Shown: positions 24,596 through 33,695, numbered from the stretch's first letter. The stretch: 64,000 nucleotides of DNA from an uncultured Ramlibacter sp. (GCF_936925435.1 NZ_CAKZHQ010000048.1:115464-179463), one strand, 5' to 3'. Numbers and translations are program-made. Notes: generated from the letters alone by a model not told the origin.

Positions 24596-26823
24596 TCAGA
24601 CTGCTCCAGAAAATCCAGCACCGCATCTGCTGTCACAGGCAGCGCCCTGACATGCATGCCGAGCGCGACACCCACCGCATTGGCAATCACGGGGACGGCA
24701 ATGTTGACGCCGATCTCGCCGGCGCCGCGGGGACCGACGACATCGCCCTCGGGCAGGTCCTCGATGGTGATCACCTCCATCTGCGGCGCATCGGCCAGGG
24801 TCGGGATCAGGTAGCCGTCCAGGTTGCGCGCGAGATAGCGGCCGCCCTGCATGGCCAGCACCTCCGTTGTGGCCATGCCCTGGCCGATCAGGGCACCGCC
24901 TTCCATCTGCCCCAGCAGCCCCATCGGTGACACCACGGGGCCGAGCGCAGCGGCGATGACCAGCCGTTCGACGCGCACGCCACCGGTCCAGGTGTCGACG
25001 GCCACCTGCGCCAATGCAGCGCAGGCACCGAACACGAAGTGCGCAGCGTCGATTTCGCTGGGCGTTTCCTCGCCATGCAGTTCGATCAGCATCTGCGGGC
25101 GTGCGTCTCCCAGTGCCTGGGCCAGAGCGGCGTAGCTCAGGCAAAGCTCGCCTGCGTTCCACAGGCCGCCGGCGCCGGCGCGCAGCGTGCCCGCTCGAGT
25201 GCCCAGCACCCCGGCCGCCAAGGCGCACAGGCGCTCCTGCCAGGCCGCCCCCCGCGTGGTCAAGGCTTGCCAGACCAGCGTGGTCGCGCGCGACGCAGCC
25301 ACCGGGCCCGAGTCGGGCGCCAGCCCCGAGTCACCCAGGACGGGCCGCACATCGTCTTCGCCGCAAGCCAGGCAGCGCACCGCCAGCGAGCGCAGGCTGC
25401 CAATCAGGTTCTGGCCCAGCTCGGTGAAGCCCGTTCGCAGTTCCACCGCCCCGTCTGGCGCCAGCGCAATGACAAGCCGCGTGCCATTGGGCCCGCCGCG
25501 GCCGAAGCCGTCGCTGCGATGGACCAGCGCCAGGCCGATGCCGCGGCGCCAGCGCCCATCCGTCCACTGGCGCGGCCCCTGCCACAGCGGATGGCGCGCG
25601 ACCGCCGCGAGTGCCAGCGACGGCCCGTTGAAGGGCACGACGACCTGGCCCAAAGGCCCCGGGCCGTCCGCAGCCTCCAGGTTGATCCTGCGAAAGGCCG
25701 CAGCGTCCATGCCGACGGCCTGGGCCAGCCGGTCCATCTGCTGCTCGAGCGCGAACTGCACCTGCACTGCGCCGAAGCCGCGAAAGGCGCCGGCGATGCC
25801 GTTGTTGGTGTAGGCCAGCCGTCCCTCGATGGCGACGGCGTCATAGCGATAAGGGCCGACAGCATGCTCCTGCGCCGCGTCCAGCACCTCGGGCCCATGG
25901 GTCGCATAAGCGCCGGTATCGGCCAGGATGTCGACCTCGTGTAAGCGCAATCGCCCTTGCGCGTCACAACCTGTGCGCATCCGGATGCGCATGCCGTGCC
26001 GCTTGACGCCCAGGTCCACCGACTGCGGGCGCCTGAGCTGCAGTCGCACGGCGCGCCCGGCTTTCCAGGCCAGCAGTGCGGCGATGGGCTGGATGGTCAG
26101 TTCGTCCTTGCCACCGTAGGACCCGCCCACGGGCGTGCCCACCACCCGCACTTGCTCGGGCGGCAGGGCCAGCATCGCGGCGATGACCTGGCGATCGCGT
26201 TCGGGGTTGTGGCAGCCGAAGTGCACCACCCATCCGCCGGCGCCGTCCGGCTCGACCACGCCGCCTTCGGTCTCAAGATAGGCGTGCATCTGCCGGGGCG
26301 ACTGGTACTCGGCCTCGATCACCTGGGTGCAGGCCAGGCGTGCCGCGTCGGCATCGCCGCGCCGGTGGGCTGTCGCATGCAGGAGGTTGCCGCTCTCGTG
26401 CACCGCCGCAGCCCCGGCCTGGAGCGCCGCAGCCATGTCGTCCACCAGCGGCAGGGGCGCGTAGACCACCCGGATCAGGGCTGCCGCCTGTTCGGCCAAT
26501 GCCAGCGTTTCCGCAGCCACGGCGGCGACAGGATCCCCCACGCACCGGACCTTGTCGTCGCACAGCACTGGGCGGTCGACCACGCGCAGTCCGTAGCGGG
26601 CCACGCCCGGAATGTCGGCGGCCGTTACCACCGCGTGCACGCCGGGCAGCGCAAGCGCGGCCTGCACGTCGATGGAAACGATGCGCGCATGCGGATGTGC
26701 GCTTCCCAGGATGGCCCCATGCAATTGCCCTGGGCGCAGGCGGTCGCTCGGGTAGCCGGGATTGCCACCCAACTTGGCGACGGCGTCCGGCCTGGCCGCA
26801 TGCCGGCCGCGTTCATTCGCCAT
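24592..26823 (-). CDS. Molybdopterin-binding large subunit of a xanthine dehydrogenase-family hydroxylase
   Basis: A 743-residue catalytic subunit. Domain one ('YPSDRLRPGQLHGAILGSAHPHARIVSIDV') is the a/b hammerhead. The cofactor-binding part has 'VGTPVGGSYGGKDELTIQP', 'NGIAGAFRGFGAVQVQFALEQQMD' and the C-terminal 'GPRGAGEIGVNIAVPVIANAV', whose Glu is the expected catalytic base. These enzymes hydroxylate carbon next to nitrogen in purines and pyridines, or oxidise aldehydes, using water oxygen. Substrate-pocket residues cannot be read confidently. It overlaps the FAD subunit gene by 11 bases and the FeS gene by four, so the three are tightly coupled. Confidence 0.93.
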   Translation of the reverse strand: MANERGRHAARPDAVAKLGGNPGYPSDRLRPGQLHGAILGSAHPHARIVSIDVQAALALPGVHAVVTAADIPGVARYGLRVVDRPVLCDDKVRCVGDPVAAVAAETLALAEQAAALIRVVYAPLPLVDDMAAALQAGAAAVHESGNLLHATAHRRGDADAARLACTQVIEAEYQSPRQMHAYLETEGGVVEPDGAGGWVVHFGCHNPERDRQVIAAMLALPPEQVRVVGTPVGGSYGGKDELTIQPIAALLAWKAGRAVRLQLRRPQSVDLGVKRHGMRIRMRTGCDAQGRLRLHEVDILADTGAYATHGPEVLDAAQEHAVGPYRYDAVAIEGRLAYTNNGIAGAFRGFGAVQVQFALEQQMDRLAQAVGMDAAAFRRINLEAADGPGPLGQVVVPFNGPSLALAAVARHPLWQGPRQWTDGRWRRGIGLALVHRSDGFGRGGPNGTRLVIALAPDGAVELRTGFTELGQNLIGSLRSLAVRCLACGEDDVRPVLGDSGLAPDSGPVAASRATTLVWQALTTRGAAWQERLCALAAGVLGTRAGTLRAGAGGLWNAGELCLSYAALAQALGDARPQMLIELHGEETPSEIDAAHFVFGACAALAQVAVDTWTGGVRVERLVIAAALGPVVSPMGLLGQMEGGALIGQGMATTEVLAMQGGRYLARNLDGYLIPTLADAPQMEVITIEDLPEGDVVGPRGAGEIGVNIAVPVIANAVGVALGMHVRALPVTADAVLDFLEQSE

Positions 26824-27616
26824 GGTCCGCTCCCTTCAGTCGACCGGTGATCACGGCGGCGGCCACCCGTGCCAGCGCGGGCGCTTGCGCCAGGTCGATG
26901 GCGCAGGCCTGGCGCAGGCGCGGGCCGCCGCCATCGGTCAAGCGGACGCCCGCGAGCGCCTGTTCGACCTGGGGCAGCCGGCGGGCGCGCAGGCCGGCCC
27001 CAGCCACGGCGACCTGCACCCCGTACAGGCGCTCCTGCGCATCCTGGCCGGCGCTCAGCGCAATGGAAATCCGGCTGGGGGAGAAGGCGGCGCGATGACC
27101 GACCTTCTCGAAGAAGGTCACACGCGGTGGGACCGCGACGTCCAGTCGCAGGGCGATGAGCAGAGTGCCATCGGCACGTTCCAGCCAATCTTGCAGCGGT
27201 TCGCACCGGCCGTCGACGTTTTCGGCGCAGGCGCCCAGCGCCAGCAGCACGGGCAGGGTGTCACCGAAGCCCCAGGCGACGTTGCCCCCGAGCGTCGCCA
27301 GGTGCCGCACCGGCAGTGCGGCGATGGCGTTGCAGGCCGCAGTGAGCAGCGGCGCGTGCTGCCCGACCAGGGCGTCGCGCCGCAGGGCCTCCAGGCGCAT
27401 GGCAGCACCCATGCGCAGCCCGCCATCCGCCAGCGCAATGCCCTGGGCCGCCGGCAGCTGGGTGACGTCGAGCAGTGTCAGGGACGGCGGCGTGCCGTCC
27501 CAAGCCAGTTGCAACGCGGTTCCGCCCCCGACGAAGGCGCCCTGCGAACCCAGCCTGCTGCGGCGCGCCTGTGCATCCGCGCCGCTGGTGGGAAATTCGA
27601 CCGTGGTCATGGGCAT
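26813..27616 (-). CDS. FAD-binding subunit of a molybdenum hydroxylase (CoxM-like)
   Basis: A 267-residue flavoprotein subunit. 'GAFVGGGTALQLAWDG' corresponds to the first pyrophosphate-binding loop, 'RHLATLGGNVAWGFGDTLPVLLALGA' to the second FAD motif, and 'FFEKVGHRAAFSPSRISIALS' to the C-terminal CO_deh_flav region. It passes electrons from the iron-sulfur subunit to an acceptor. Two ATGs in frame (27616 and 27610) are possible. It lies 19 bases after the transporter permease gene, which ties the enzyme to the transporter. Confidence 0.9.
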   Translation of the reverse strand: MPMTTVEFPTSGADAQARRSRLGSQGAFVGGGTALQLAWDGTPPSLTLLDVTQLPAAQGIALADGGLRMGAAMRLEALRRDALVGQHAPLLTAACNAIAALPVRHLATLGGNVAWGFGDTLPVLLALGACAENVDGRCEPLQDWLERADGTLLIALRLDVAVPPRVTFFEKVGHRAAFSPSRISIALSAGQDAQERLYGVQVAVAGAGLRARRLPQVEQALAGVRLTDGGGPRLRQACAIDLAQAPALARVAAAVITGRLKGADHGE

Positions 27617-27635
27617 GGTTCGATCAGTTCGGCGA

Positions 27636-28394
27636 CTAGAGGCTCCACGGGAACAGGCGGCGATGCAGCCACACGATCAAACCATACAGCAGCAGGCTGC
27701 TGCACACCAGGATGGCGAGCGAGGCAAAGGCCAGCGGCACTTTGAAGGATGATGTGGCAAACAGGATGAGGTAGCCAAGCCCTTTCTCGGCCGCGACGAA
27801 TTCGGCCACCACGGCACCGATCACGGCCAGCGTGATCGAGACCTTGAGCGCCGCAAAGATGTAAGGCACGGCATAGGGCAGCCGGATCTGCGTGTATTCC
27901 CGCGAGCGCGGCGCGCGCAGGGAGCGCGACAGCTCGATCAGTTCCGCCGGCACGGCCGCCAGGCCGGTGGCCGTGGAGATCACCATGGGGAAAAAGGCGA
28001 TCAGCGTGGTGATCACCACGCGCGGCAGGTTGCCTGCGCCCAGCGCGACCACGATGATGGGCGCGATGGCAACGATGGGCGTCGACTGCACGACCACCAG
28101 CCAGGGCATGACCGTGCGCGCCAGCAGCGGCGAACTGGTCAGGGCGACCGCCAGCGGCAGCGCGATGGCAATGGCGGCGAGGTAGCCGATCACCGCGACC
28201 TGCAGCGTGGCCGCCAGGTGCTCGCCCCAGCGCACCAGGCCCATGTCGGCCGCGGCCGTGGCGATGAGGCTGGGCGCGGGCAGCACGAACACCGGGATGG
28301 CCAGGGTGCGGCAGGCCAGCTCCCACAGCGCCAGCACGGCGATGAAGCTGGCCAGCGAGGCGTGGCGGTTCAGAAACTGGGGCATCGTGCTCAC
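27636..28394 (-). CDS. ABC transporter permease (SsuC/TauC/ThiX type)
   Basis: A 252-residue inner-membrane permease with about six hydrophobic segments. The cytoplasmic coupling loop 'ELIELSRSLRAPRSREYTQIRLPYAVPYIFAALKVS' is the BPD_transp_1 EAA motif, with the conserved G replaced by R-S. It pairs with the ATPase and binding protein upstream. The GTG at 28394 overlaps the ATPase stop (GTGA), implying coupled translation; an ATG three codons on is the alternative. Family members import sulfonates, taurine, nitrate or thiamine-pyrimidine precursors. Confidence 0.9.
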   Translation of the reverse strand: MSTMPQFLNRHASLASFIAVLALWELACRTLAIPVFVLPAPSLIATAAADMGLVRWGEHLAATLQVAVIGYLAAIAIALPLAVALTSSPLLARTVMPWLVVVQSTPIVAIAPIIVVALGAGNLPRVVITTLIAFFPMVISTATGLAAVPAELIELSRSLRAPRSREYTQIRLPYAVPYIFAALKVSITLAVIGAVVAEFVAAEKGLGYLILFATSSFKVPLAFASLAILVCSSLLLYGLIVWLHRRLFPWSL

Positions 28395-29221
28395 TCGGGT
28401 TTGCGCGTGAAGACCTTCACGCGGATGTCGTTCGCCAGATGCGTGAAGACGGGGTCGGACAAGGTGGCCAGGTTGCGCGGCCGCGCCAGCGGTACGTCGA
28501 TGATCTCGGCGATGCGGCCGGGGCGGGCGCTCATCACCACGATCCGGTCCGACAGCAGCAGGGCCTCCTGGATCGAGTGGGTGACGAAGACCACCGTCTT
28601 GGGCCGCTCGCTCCAGATGCGCAGCAACTCGAAGCTCATCTCGTCGCGCGTGAGCGCGTCGAGTGCGGAAAAGGGCTCGTCCATCAGCAGGATGTCGGGG
28701 TCGTGCAGCAGGGCGCGCGCAATCGCCACGCGCTGCTGCATGCCGCCCGACAGCTCGCCGATGCGCTTGTGCGCGAAATCCCGCAGGCCCACGGTTTCCA
28801 GCAGGGCCTGCGCCCGGGCCTGGTCGCGCGCGTCGATGCGGCCGTACTTGTGCAGCATCGGAAAGGTGATGTTGCCCAGCACGTCAAGCCAGGGCAGCAG
28901 GGTGGGCTTCTGGAAGGCGAAGCCGATCTCGTCGCGCGGCTCGGTCACCGGCATGCCGAAGATGGACACCGAACCCGCCGAGGGCTTGAGCAGGCCGCCG
29001 ACCAGGCGCAGCAAGGTGGACTTGCCGCAACCGGAAGGGCCGATGAGCGAGACGAACTCGTGGCGCCGCAGGCTCAGGTTGACGTCCTGCAAGGCCTCGA
29101 TCCGGCTGCCGTCGCTGGAGGCGAAGACCTGCCCGACGCCCTTGAACTCGATCACGGGTGCCGGATCGGCGGCTTCCGGGGCCGGCGCCTGCGGGGCCGT
29201 TAGCGTGGTGTTCACCGGCAT
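28391..29221 (-). CDS. ABC transporter ATP-binding protein (SsuB/TauB type)
   Basis: A 276-residue ATPase. Walker A is 'LIGPSGCGKSTLLRLVGGLL', the Q-loop 'IGFAFQKPTLLPWLDVLGNI', the signature '[19 protein letters not shown]' and Walker B 'ILLMDEPFSALDALTRDEM'. 'VTHSIQEALLLSDRIVVMS' has the switch His. The N-terminal ~30 residues are Ala/Pro-rich and not part of the domain. It lies between the binding-protein gene (six-base gap) and the permease gene (overlap). Confidence 0.92.
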   Translation of the reverse strand: MPVNTTLTAPQAPAPEAADPAPVIEFKGVGQVFASSDGSRIEALQDVNLSLRRHEFVSLIGPSGCGKSTLLRLVGGLLKPSAGSVSIFGMPVTEPRDEIGFAFQKPTLLPWLDVLGNITFPMLHKYGRIDARDQARAQALLETVGLRDFAHKRIGELSGGMQQRVAIARALLHDPDILLMDEPFSALDALTRDEMSFELLRIWSERPKTVVFVTHSIQEALLLSDRIVVMSARPGRIAEIIDVPLARPRNLATLSDPVFTHLANDIRVKVFTRKPE

Positions 29222-29227
29222 TTGTCC

Positions 29228-30226
29228 TTACCTGGCCACGAAACTGCGATCGACCAGCTTCTCCGGGTCGACCTTGGTGGATGCGTAGTTCATGGACTTG
29301 GCGACCCAGGTCCAGGTGGTGGCCAGCAGCTTGGGCTCGAAGGCGCCCATGCCGTCGCGCTTGGAGATCTCGTTCTGCAGCAGCGGCACGGAGGAGCGGA
29401 ACTCGGCGGCCACGACCGCCACGTCGGCTTCAGGCACCGAGGCCTTCAGGCCGGCAGCCGCCTTGTCGGGGTTCTCGATCGCGAATTGCAGGGACTTGCG
29501 CAGCGCCTTGATGTAGCGCTTGAGCACATCGGGCCGCTCCTTGATGATCTTGTCGCTGGCCATGGCCGACCAGCCGTAGCCGTCCAGGCCGTAGGACGAC
29601 CAGGGCACGACCACCAGTTCCTTGCCGGCCTGCTTGAGCACGGCCTGGAAGGCCGGTGCAACGGTGGCCCAGTTGATCGTCGCATCCACACCGCCTTGGG
29701 CCAGCATGGGCGCCAGGGTGCTGGGGTCGACCTTGAGCAGCTTGATCTTCGAGGGGTCGATGCCGTTGCTCTCCAGGATGACGGGCCACAAGGCGTTCGA
29801 GGAGGAGAAGGTCGAGGTTGCCACCGTCTTGCCGACGGCGTCCTTCAGGCTGGTGATGCCGCTGCCCTTGGTGGTGAACAGCGCATCGGGCTGCTTGGAG
29901 TACAGCGACATGACGGCCTTGACCGGCACGCCGCTTTCCGCCGCCGCCATCATCAGCGCGGAGATGCCGCCGAAGCCCACGTCGGCCGCGCCGGTCGCGA
30001 TCTTGGTGATGGCGTCGGACGAACCGCGTCCAGGAAGAATGGTGACTTCCAGCCCTTCGGCGGCGAAGAAGCCCTCCTTGAGGCCGGCGTAGACAAAGCT
30101 CTTGTCGCCGCCAGGCAGCCAGTCGAGTTGCACGGTGAGCTTGTCGGCGGCGTGCGCGCCAGCACCCAGCAGGGCGCTGCCGGCCATGAACAGGGAGGCG
30201 ACGAGAGGGCGAAGGCGTTGGATCAT
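29228..30226 (-). CDS. ABC transporter substrate-binding protein (NMT1/ThiY/SsuA-like)
   Basis: A 332-residue periplasmic protein. A signal peptide spans residues 1-26 ('VASLFMAGSALLGAGAHA'). The mature N-terminus 'KLTVQLDWLPGGDKSFVYAGLKEGFFAAEG' strongly resembles NMT1/ThiY proteins, which bind pyrimidine-type thiamine precursors. 'GAADVGFGGISALMMAAAESGVPVKAV' continues that pattern. The similarity hints at a heterocyclic ligand, but this superfamily also binds sulfonates, nitrate and riboflavin precursors, so the ligand is open. The ATG at 30226 begins the signal peptide. It lies eight bases after the hydrolase gene. Confidence 0.9.
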   Translation of the reverse strand: MIQRLRPLVASLFMAGSALLGAGAHAADKLTVQLDWLPGGDKSFVYAGLKEGFFAAEGLEVTILPGRGSSDAITKIATGAADVGFGGISALMMAAAESGVPVKAVMSLYSKQPDALFTTKGSGITSLKDAVGKTVATSTFSSSNALWPVILESNGIDPSKIKLLKVDPSTLAPMLAQGGVDATINWATVAPAFQAVLKQAGKELVVVPWSSYGLDGYGWSAMASDKIIKERPDVLKRYIKALRKSLQFAIENPDKAAAGLKASVPEADVAVVAAEFRSSVPLLQNEISKRDGMGAFEPKLLATTWTWVAKSMNYASTKVDPEKLVDRSFVAR

Positions 30227-30234
30227 GAAGGTCC

Positions 30235-31074
30235 TCAGGAGGTCAAGGTGGATGGGAACGAAAGGGATGCGGCGTCTTCGCCGGCGGAATGCGAATCGAG
30301 CAGGGCGTCGAGATGGGGCAGCAACAGCGCGGTCAGCAGCGCGGGCTGCGCGAGCTGCGGCACATGGCCGCAGTCCATGGAAACGCAGGCGGCGCCAGGG
30401 CTCAGCTGCTGCATGCGGCGTTGCAGCGGCAGCAGCACGGAGCGGTCGTCGCGGCATTCGACATAGACGCGCGGCACGCGGCCGAAGTGCTGCGCGCTCA
30501 GCTGGTTGCGCATGGCCCGGCCGCTTTCTGGCTGGGGCCGCAGCAAGGCGGCGGCGTGGGCGGCAGCGGCCGGCTCGCAGTCGTGAAGAAAGCAGCGCAG
30601 AGCGCCCTCGGGGCGCACCGTGGTCGTGTCCTGCGCGGCGTCGTGCACCAGCCAGGGCGTGATGCCAGCCAGGTCCGCTTCCGGCGCACCGGCTTGCACA
30701 TCGGCGACCAGGTCGATGAAGCTCATCCCAGTGGGCAGCATCATTCCCGCGAGATAGACCAGGCCGGCAACGCGATCCGGAAGCGCTTGCGCCACCTGCG
30801 ATGCGGTGATGCCGCCACCGCTGTGGCCAAGGACGATGACGGGCGCGGCGATGCGCTCGACCAGAGCGGCCACATGCGCCGTGTAGCTTGCCAGCGAAGC
30901 CTCCTGCCTGCCCTGCGGCGGCCAGCCGTTGCCCGGCAGGTCCACCGCATGCGGCTGCCATCCACTGGCCCGCAGCAAGGGCAGCCAGGCGGCGAAAGCC
31001 CAGGCCCCCTGCCATGCGCCGTGGATCAGCACGATGTGCCTTGCCTTGCCCTTTTCACCCATCTTCTCAGCCAT
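30235..31074 (-). CDS. Alpha/beta hydrolase (salicylate-esterase/hydroxynitrile-lyase-like)
   Basis: A 279-residue alpha/beta-fold hydrolase. 'HIVLIHGAWQGAWAFAAWLPLL' has the oxyanion HGAW typical of the plant-esterase-like subgroup, 'VIVLGHSGGGITA' contains the nucleophile Ser in G-H-S-G-G, 'DDRSV' the likely acid region, and 'DCGHVPQLAQP' the catalytic His. Such enzymes cleave esters or amides or release HCN. Its 5' end overlaps the oxygenase gene by eight bases, so it probably acts in the same pathway. Its substrate is unknown. Confidence 0.88.
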   Translation of the reverse strand: MAEKMGEKGKARHIVLIHGAWQGAWAFAAWLPLLRASGWQPHAVDLPGNGWPPQGRQEASLASYTAHVAALVERIAAPVIVLGHSGGGITASQVAQALPDRVAGLVYLAGMMLPTGMSFIDLVADVQAGAPEADLAGITPWLVHDAAQDTTTVRPEGALRCFLHDCEPAAAAHAAALLRPQPESGRAMRNQLSAQHFGRVPRVYVECRDDRSVLLPLQRRMQQLSPGAACVSMDCGHVPQLAQPALLTALLLPHLDALLDSHSAGEDAASLSFPSTLTS

Positions 31075-32068
31075 AGGTGCGCCTGTAGCACTCGCGCAGA
31101 TGGGCTTCGACGGTGACCGGCTGGAAGCGTGGCGACTCGCCGGCCGCCAGGCAGGTGGGCAGGCATTCCACCCGGTGCGCCGGATTGCCGGTGAAGAAAT
31201 ACGGCACGGAATGGCGTTCGCGGCCCGAGGCGTTGATCACGCGGTGCAGGGTCGACTGGTAGCGGCCGTTGGTCCAGCGCGCGAACAGGTCGCCGATGTT
31301 GACGACGTAGGTTCCGGGCACGGGCGGGGCGTCGATCCAGCGCTGCTGCTGGGCGTCGCGCACCTGGAGGCCCCCGGTTTCGTCCTGCAGCAGCAGTGTG
31401 ATGCCGCCGAAGTCCGTGTGCTCGCCGCAGCCCTTCTCGCCGGGCGAGGGATTGGGCGGTTGCGGCGGGTAGTGCAGCAGCCGCAGAGTGGCTGCCGCAT
31501 CCTGGAGGTAGCCCTCGAAATGCTCCGGCGGCAGCGACAGCGAGACAGCCAGCGCCCGCACCAGCAGCGTGCCCAGCGCGTGCGCCTCGGCGAAATAGGC
31601 GCTCATCACCTCGTGGAAACCCGGCAAGCCCGCCGGCCATTGGTTCGGCCCTGTGTTGAAGCGGCCCGCGAGCACGCGCGCATCGTCCGCGGCCACTTCC
31701 TCGCCAATGTAGAAGCTTTCTTTCAGGTCCGGCGGCGCCCCGGCCTCCAGGGTCTGGGCGCGCAGCGGCTCATAGCCGCGGTTGCAGGGCGAATGCGTCT
31801 TGTCCACCCGCAGCTTGGCCGACATGGGCTCGTCGAAAAAGGCCTCGGTGAAGTGGAAGACCTGCTCGATCAGCGCTGGCGGCACGCCGTGGTTGCACAC
31901 ATAGAAGAAGCCCTGCTGCTCGCAGGCCGAGCGCAGCGCGGCCCCCACCTCCTGCCAGTGCGCAGGATCCTCACTTTCGCGCAGGGCGCGGATATCGATC
32001 AGCGGAATCCCCAGCTGGCGTGCCGCGGCCGGCGTGGATGGCGCTGTCGTGGAGATGCCGCTGTTCAT
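31067..32068 (-). CDS. 2-oxoglutarate/Fe(II) oxygenase, isopenicillin-N-synthase-like
   Basis: A 333-residue non-haem iron oxygenase. The N-terminal DIOX_N domain is 'IPLIDIRALRES' to 'GFFYVCNHGVPPALIEQVF'. The jelly-roll core has the iron triad: His and Asp in 'GCGEHTDFGGITLLLQDETG' and the distal His in 'GRYQSTLHRVIN'. 'GRERHSVPYFF' supplies the R-x-S pair that holds 2-oxoglutarate. Relatives hydroxylate small molecules including thymine and plant metabolites. I chose the ATG at 32068, where the conserved part begins. It is the first enzyme gene of the operon, 120 bases after the LysR gene on the same strand. Confidence 0.9.
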   Translation of the reverse strand: MNSGISTTAPSTPAAARQLGIPLIDIRALRESEDPAHWQEVGAALRSACEQQGFFYVCNHGVPPALIEQVFHFTEAFFDEPMSAKLRVDKTHSPCNRGYEPLRAQTLEAGAPPDLKESFYIGEEVAADDARVLAGRFNTGPNQWPAGLPGFHEVMSAYFAEAHALGTLLVRALAVSLSLPPEHFEGYLQDAAATLRLLHYPPQPPNPSPGEKGCGEHTDFGGITLLLQDETGGLQVRDAQQQRWIDAPPVPGTYVVNIGDLFARWTNGRYQSTLHRVINASGRERHSVPYFFTGNPAHRVECLPTCLAAGESPRFQPVTVEAHLRECYRRTYG

Positions 32069-32188
32069 GGTCTGCGTCGTCGTCGAGTGCTTGATGGGGA
32101 CCCAGTCTAGGGACCGCAACGCGCTCGCGATAGCAGAGAGTTTGGCTCGGGGTGATGCCGAAACGGCAGCAGCACCCCGGCCGGCGCT

Positions 32189-33124
32189 TCAGGTGGCGCT
32201 GGCGGGTTCCTCGGCCTCGCGCCGCTCGATTTCCTCGGCGACGACCTGGATGAAGGCATCGACGGCTGGGGGCAAGGTGCGGCCGGCCCGGACGTAGACG
32301 CCCAGTTCCGTGGTGAGCCGGATCTGCGCCTTCAGCGGCACATGGACCAGGTGGCCCTCGGCAATCTCGCGTTCCAGGCCGAGCCGGGACTGGAACGCGA
32401 TGCCCACGCCGCGCCCCACCATGCTCTTGGCCAGTTCCACCGAAGCGGTTTCCAGGAACACGGTGAGCGCGCGCTTGTGGTGCGCCAGCAGCGGCTTGAG
32501 CACCGAATGGATCGACAACTGGGGCGCGGGCAGAATCAGCGGATAGCGGGCGCAGTCGGCAAAGCTCACTTGCGGCTGTTGTGCCAGGGGGTGGTCCGCA
32601 CGGACGACCGCGCCCAGTCCGAAGCGGCCGACCGCGCACTGGCGCAGCGCCTCGTTGCGCTCGATCGCAAAGCCGATGGCCACATCGGCGTCGCCGCCGG
32701 CTACGGCAGCTGCCGTCTGGGCCGAACCGGCGGAGCTGACCTGGATCCGGATCATCGGGTAGCGCGTCACCATGCGCTCCAGGCAGGTCGGTAACAAATC
32801 CGCATTGAGGCCTTCGACCGACACCACGCTGATCGATCCGCGGCGAATGCCGCGCAGCATGTCCAGCTCGCTGGCCATGCGCTTCTCGTCCTGGAGGACG
32901 GTGATCACGTGCAAGGAAAAAACCTCGCCGGCCGGCGTGAGCTTCAGGCCGGTGGACATACGCTCGAAAAGCGGCGAACCGATTTCGACCTCGAGTTGCA
33001 GCAATTGGCGGTTGACTGCCGACGAGGCGACGTGAAGCCTGCGCGCGGCCTCACGGATGGAGCCGCAGCGGCGGATCATGTCGAAGTAGGCGAGCGAGCG
33101 GGCGTGGATGTTCAGCGTGGCCAT
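32189..33124 (-). CDS. LysR family transcriptional regulator
   Basis: A 311-residue regulator. The N-terminal HTH reads 'LAYFDMIRRCGSIREAARRLHVASSAVNRQLLQLE', and the effector-binding domain starts at about residue 93 ('GSISVVSVEGLNADLLPTCLERM'). It precedes the oxygenase-hydrolase-transporter-hydroxylase genes on the same strand. LysR genes are usually divergent from their targets, so co-directional placement is slightly unusual. It either autoregulates the whole operon or has its own transcript ending in the 120-base gap. The inducer is unknown. Confidence 0.9.
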   Translation of the reverse strand: MATLNIHARSLAYFDMIRRCGSIREAARRLHVASSAVNRQLLQLEVEIGSPLFERMSTGLKLTPAGEVFSLHVITVLQDEKRMASELDMLRGIRRGSISVVSVEGLNADLLPTCLERMVTRYPMIRIQVSSAGSAQTAAAVAGGDADVAIGFAIERNEALRQCAVGRFGLGAVVRADHPLAQQPQVSFADCARYPLILPAPQLSIHSVLKPLLAHHKRALTVFLETASVELAKSMVGRGVGIAFQSRLGLEREIAEGHLVHVPLKAQIRLTTELGVYVRAGRTLPPAVDAFIQVVAEEIERREAEEPASAT

Positions 33125-33280
33125 GGGGCGGGTTCGGCCCGTGTACCGGGCCAGATTGCTTGCTTGGCGATAGTTTGACCTACCCGCGGGCGCCTACAGG
33201 CGAGCGCCGCCGGATCAGTGGGACAGGACGCCAGCGGCCTGCGCGAGAATGGCGGCCATTTCTCTTCCTGACCCCGTCCC

Positions 33281-33658
33281 ATGCCCGTCTTCTGTGTCCG
33301 TCTCGCCGCCCTCTTTGCCTTTGCCTATGCCCTGCTGGTGCTGGGCGGGCCCTTGCTCGATGCCGGTTTGGGCGGCCGCTCTCTCAGCCTGCGCGTGAGC
33401 CTGACGCAGCCGCTGACCTGGCTGCTGGTGGCCTTCGGCCTGGTCATTGGCTGGGGCCTGTGGCAGCGTTTCGCCTGGGCCTGGTGGCTCGGCGTGGCAG
33501 CCGCCCTGGTGCAGCTGGTGCGCCTGGGGCTGGCACTGGCTTCGCATTTCAACTGGGCCCGGCTGACGGCGCCCAGCATGCTGGTGCAGCTGGGCCTGTT
33601 GCTCGGCCTGCTGGTGCTGCTGCTGCCGGCCCGCTCGCGCGCCGCCTGCAAGCGCTGA
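33281..33658 (+). CDS. Small multi-pass membrane protein, unknown function
   Basis: A 125-residue hydrophobic protein that I do not recognise. Four likely membrane segments are visible: 'LAALFAFAYALLVLGGPLL', 'PLTWLLVAFGLVIGWGLW', 'FAWAWWLGVAAALVQLVRLGLALA' and 'LVQLGLLLGLLVLLLPA'. It ends in a basic tail. The ATG follows a weak site. A GAGAAT about 38 bases upstream could be a -10. It lies between a divergent LysR gene and a co-directional HypT-like LysR gene 34 bases downstream; no functional link is evident. Confidence 0.65.
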   Translation: MPVFCVRLAALFAFAYALLVLGGPLLDAGLGGRSLSLRVSLTQPLTWLLVAFGLVIGWGLWQRFAWAWWLGVAAALVQLVRLGLALASHFNWARLTAPSMLVQLGLLLGLLVLLLPARSRAACKR

Positions 33659-33681
33659 AGGCCGGGCCGGCCAGCCTCCGC

Positions 33682-33695
33682 AATAATCGGCCATG
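33682..33695 (+). promoter_or_regulatory. -10-like element directly before the HypT-like gene
   Basis: AATAAT at 33682-33687, five bases, then the ATG at 33693. No Shine-Dalgarno sequence is visible, which fits a leaderless or nearly leaderless transcript. Confidence 0.35.
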
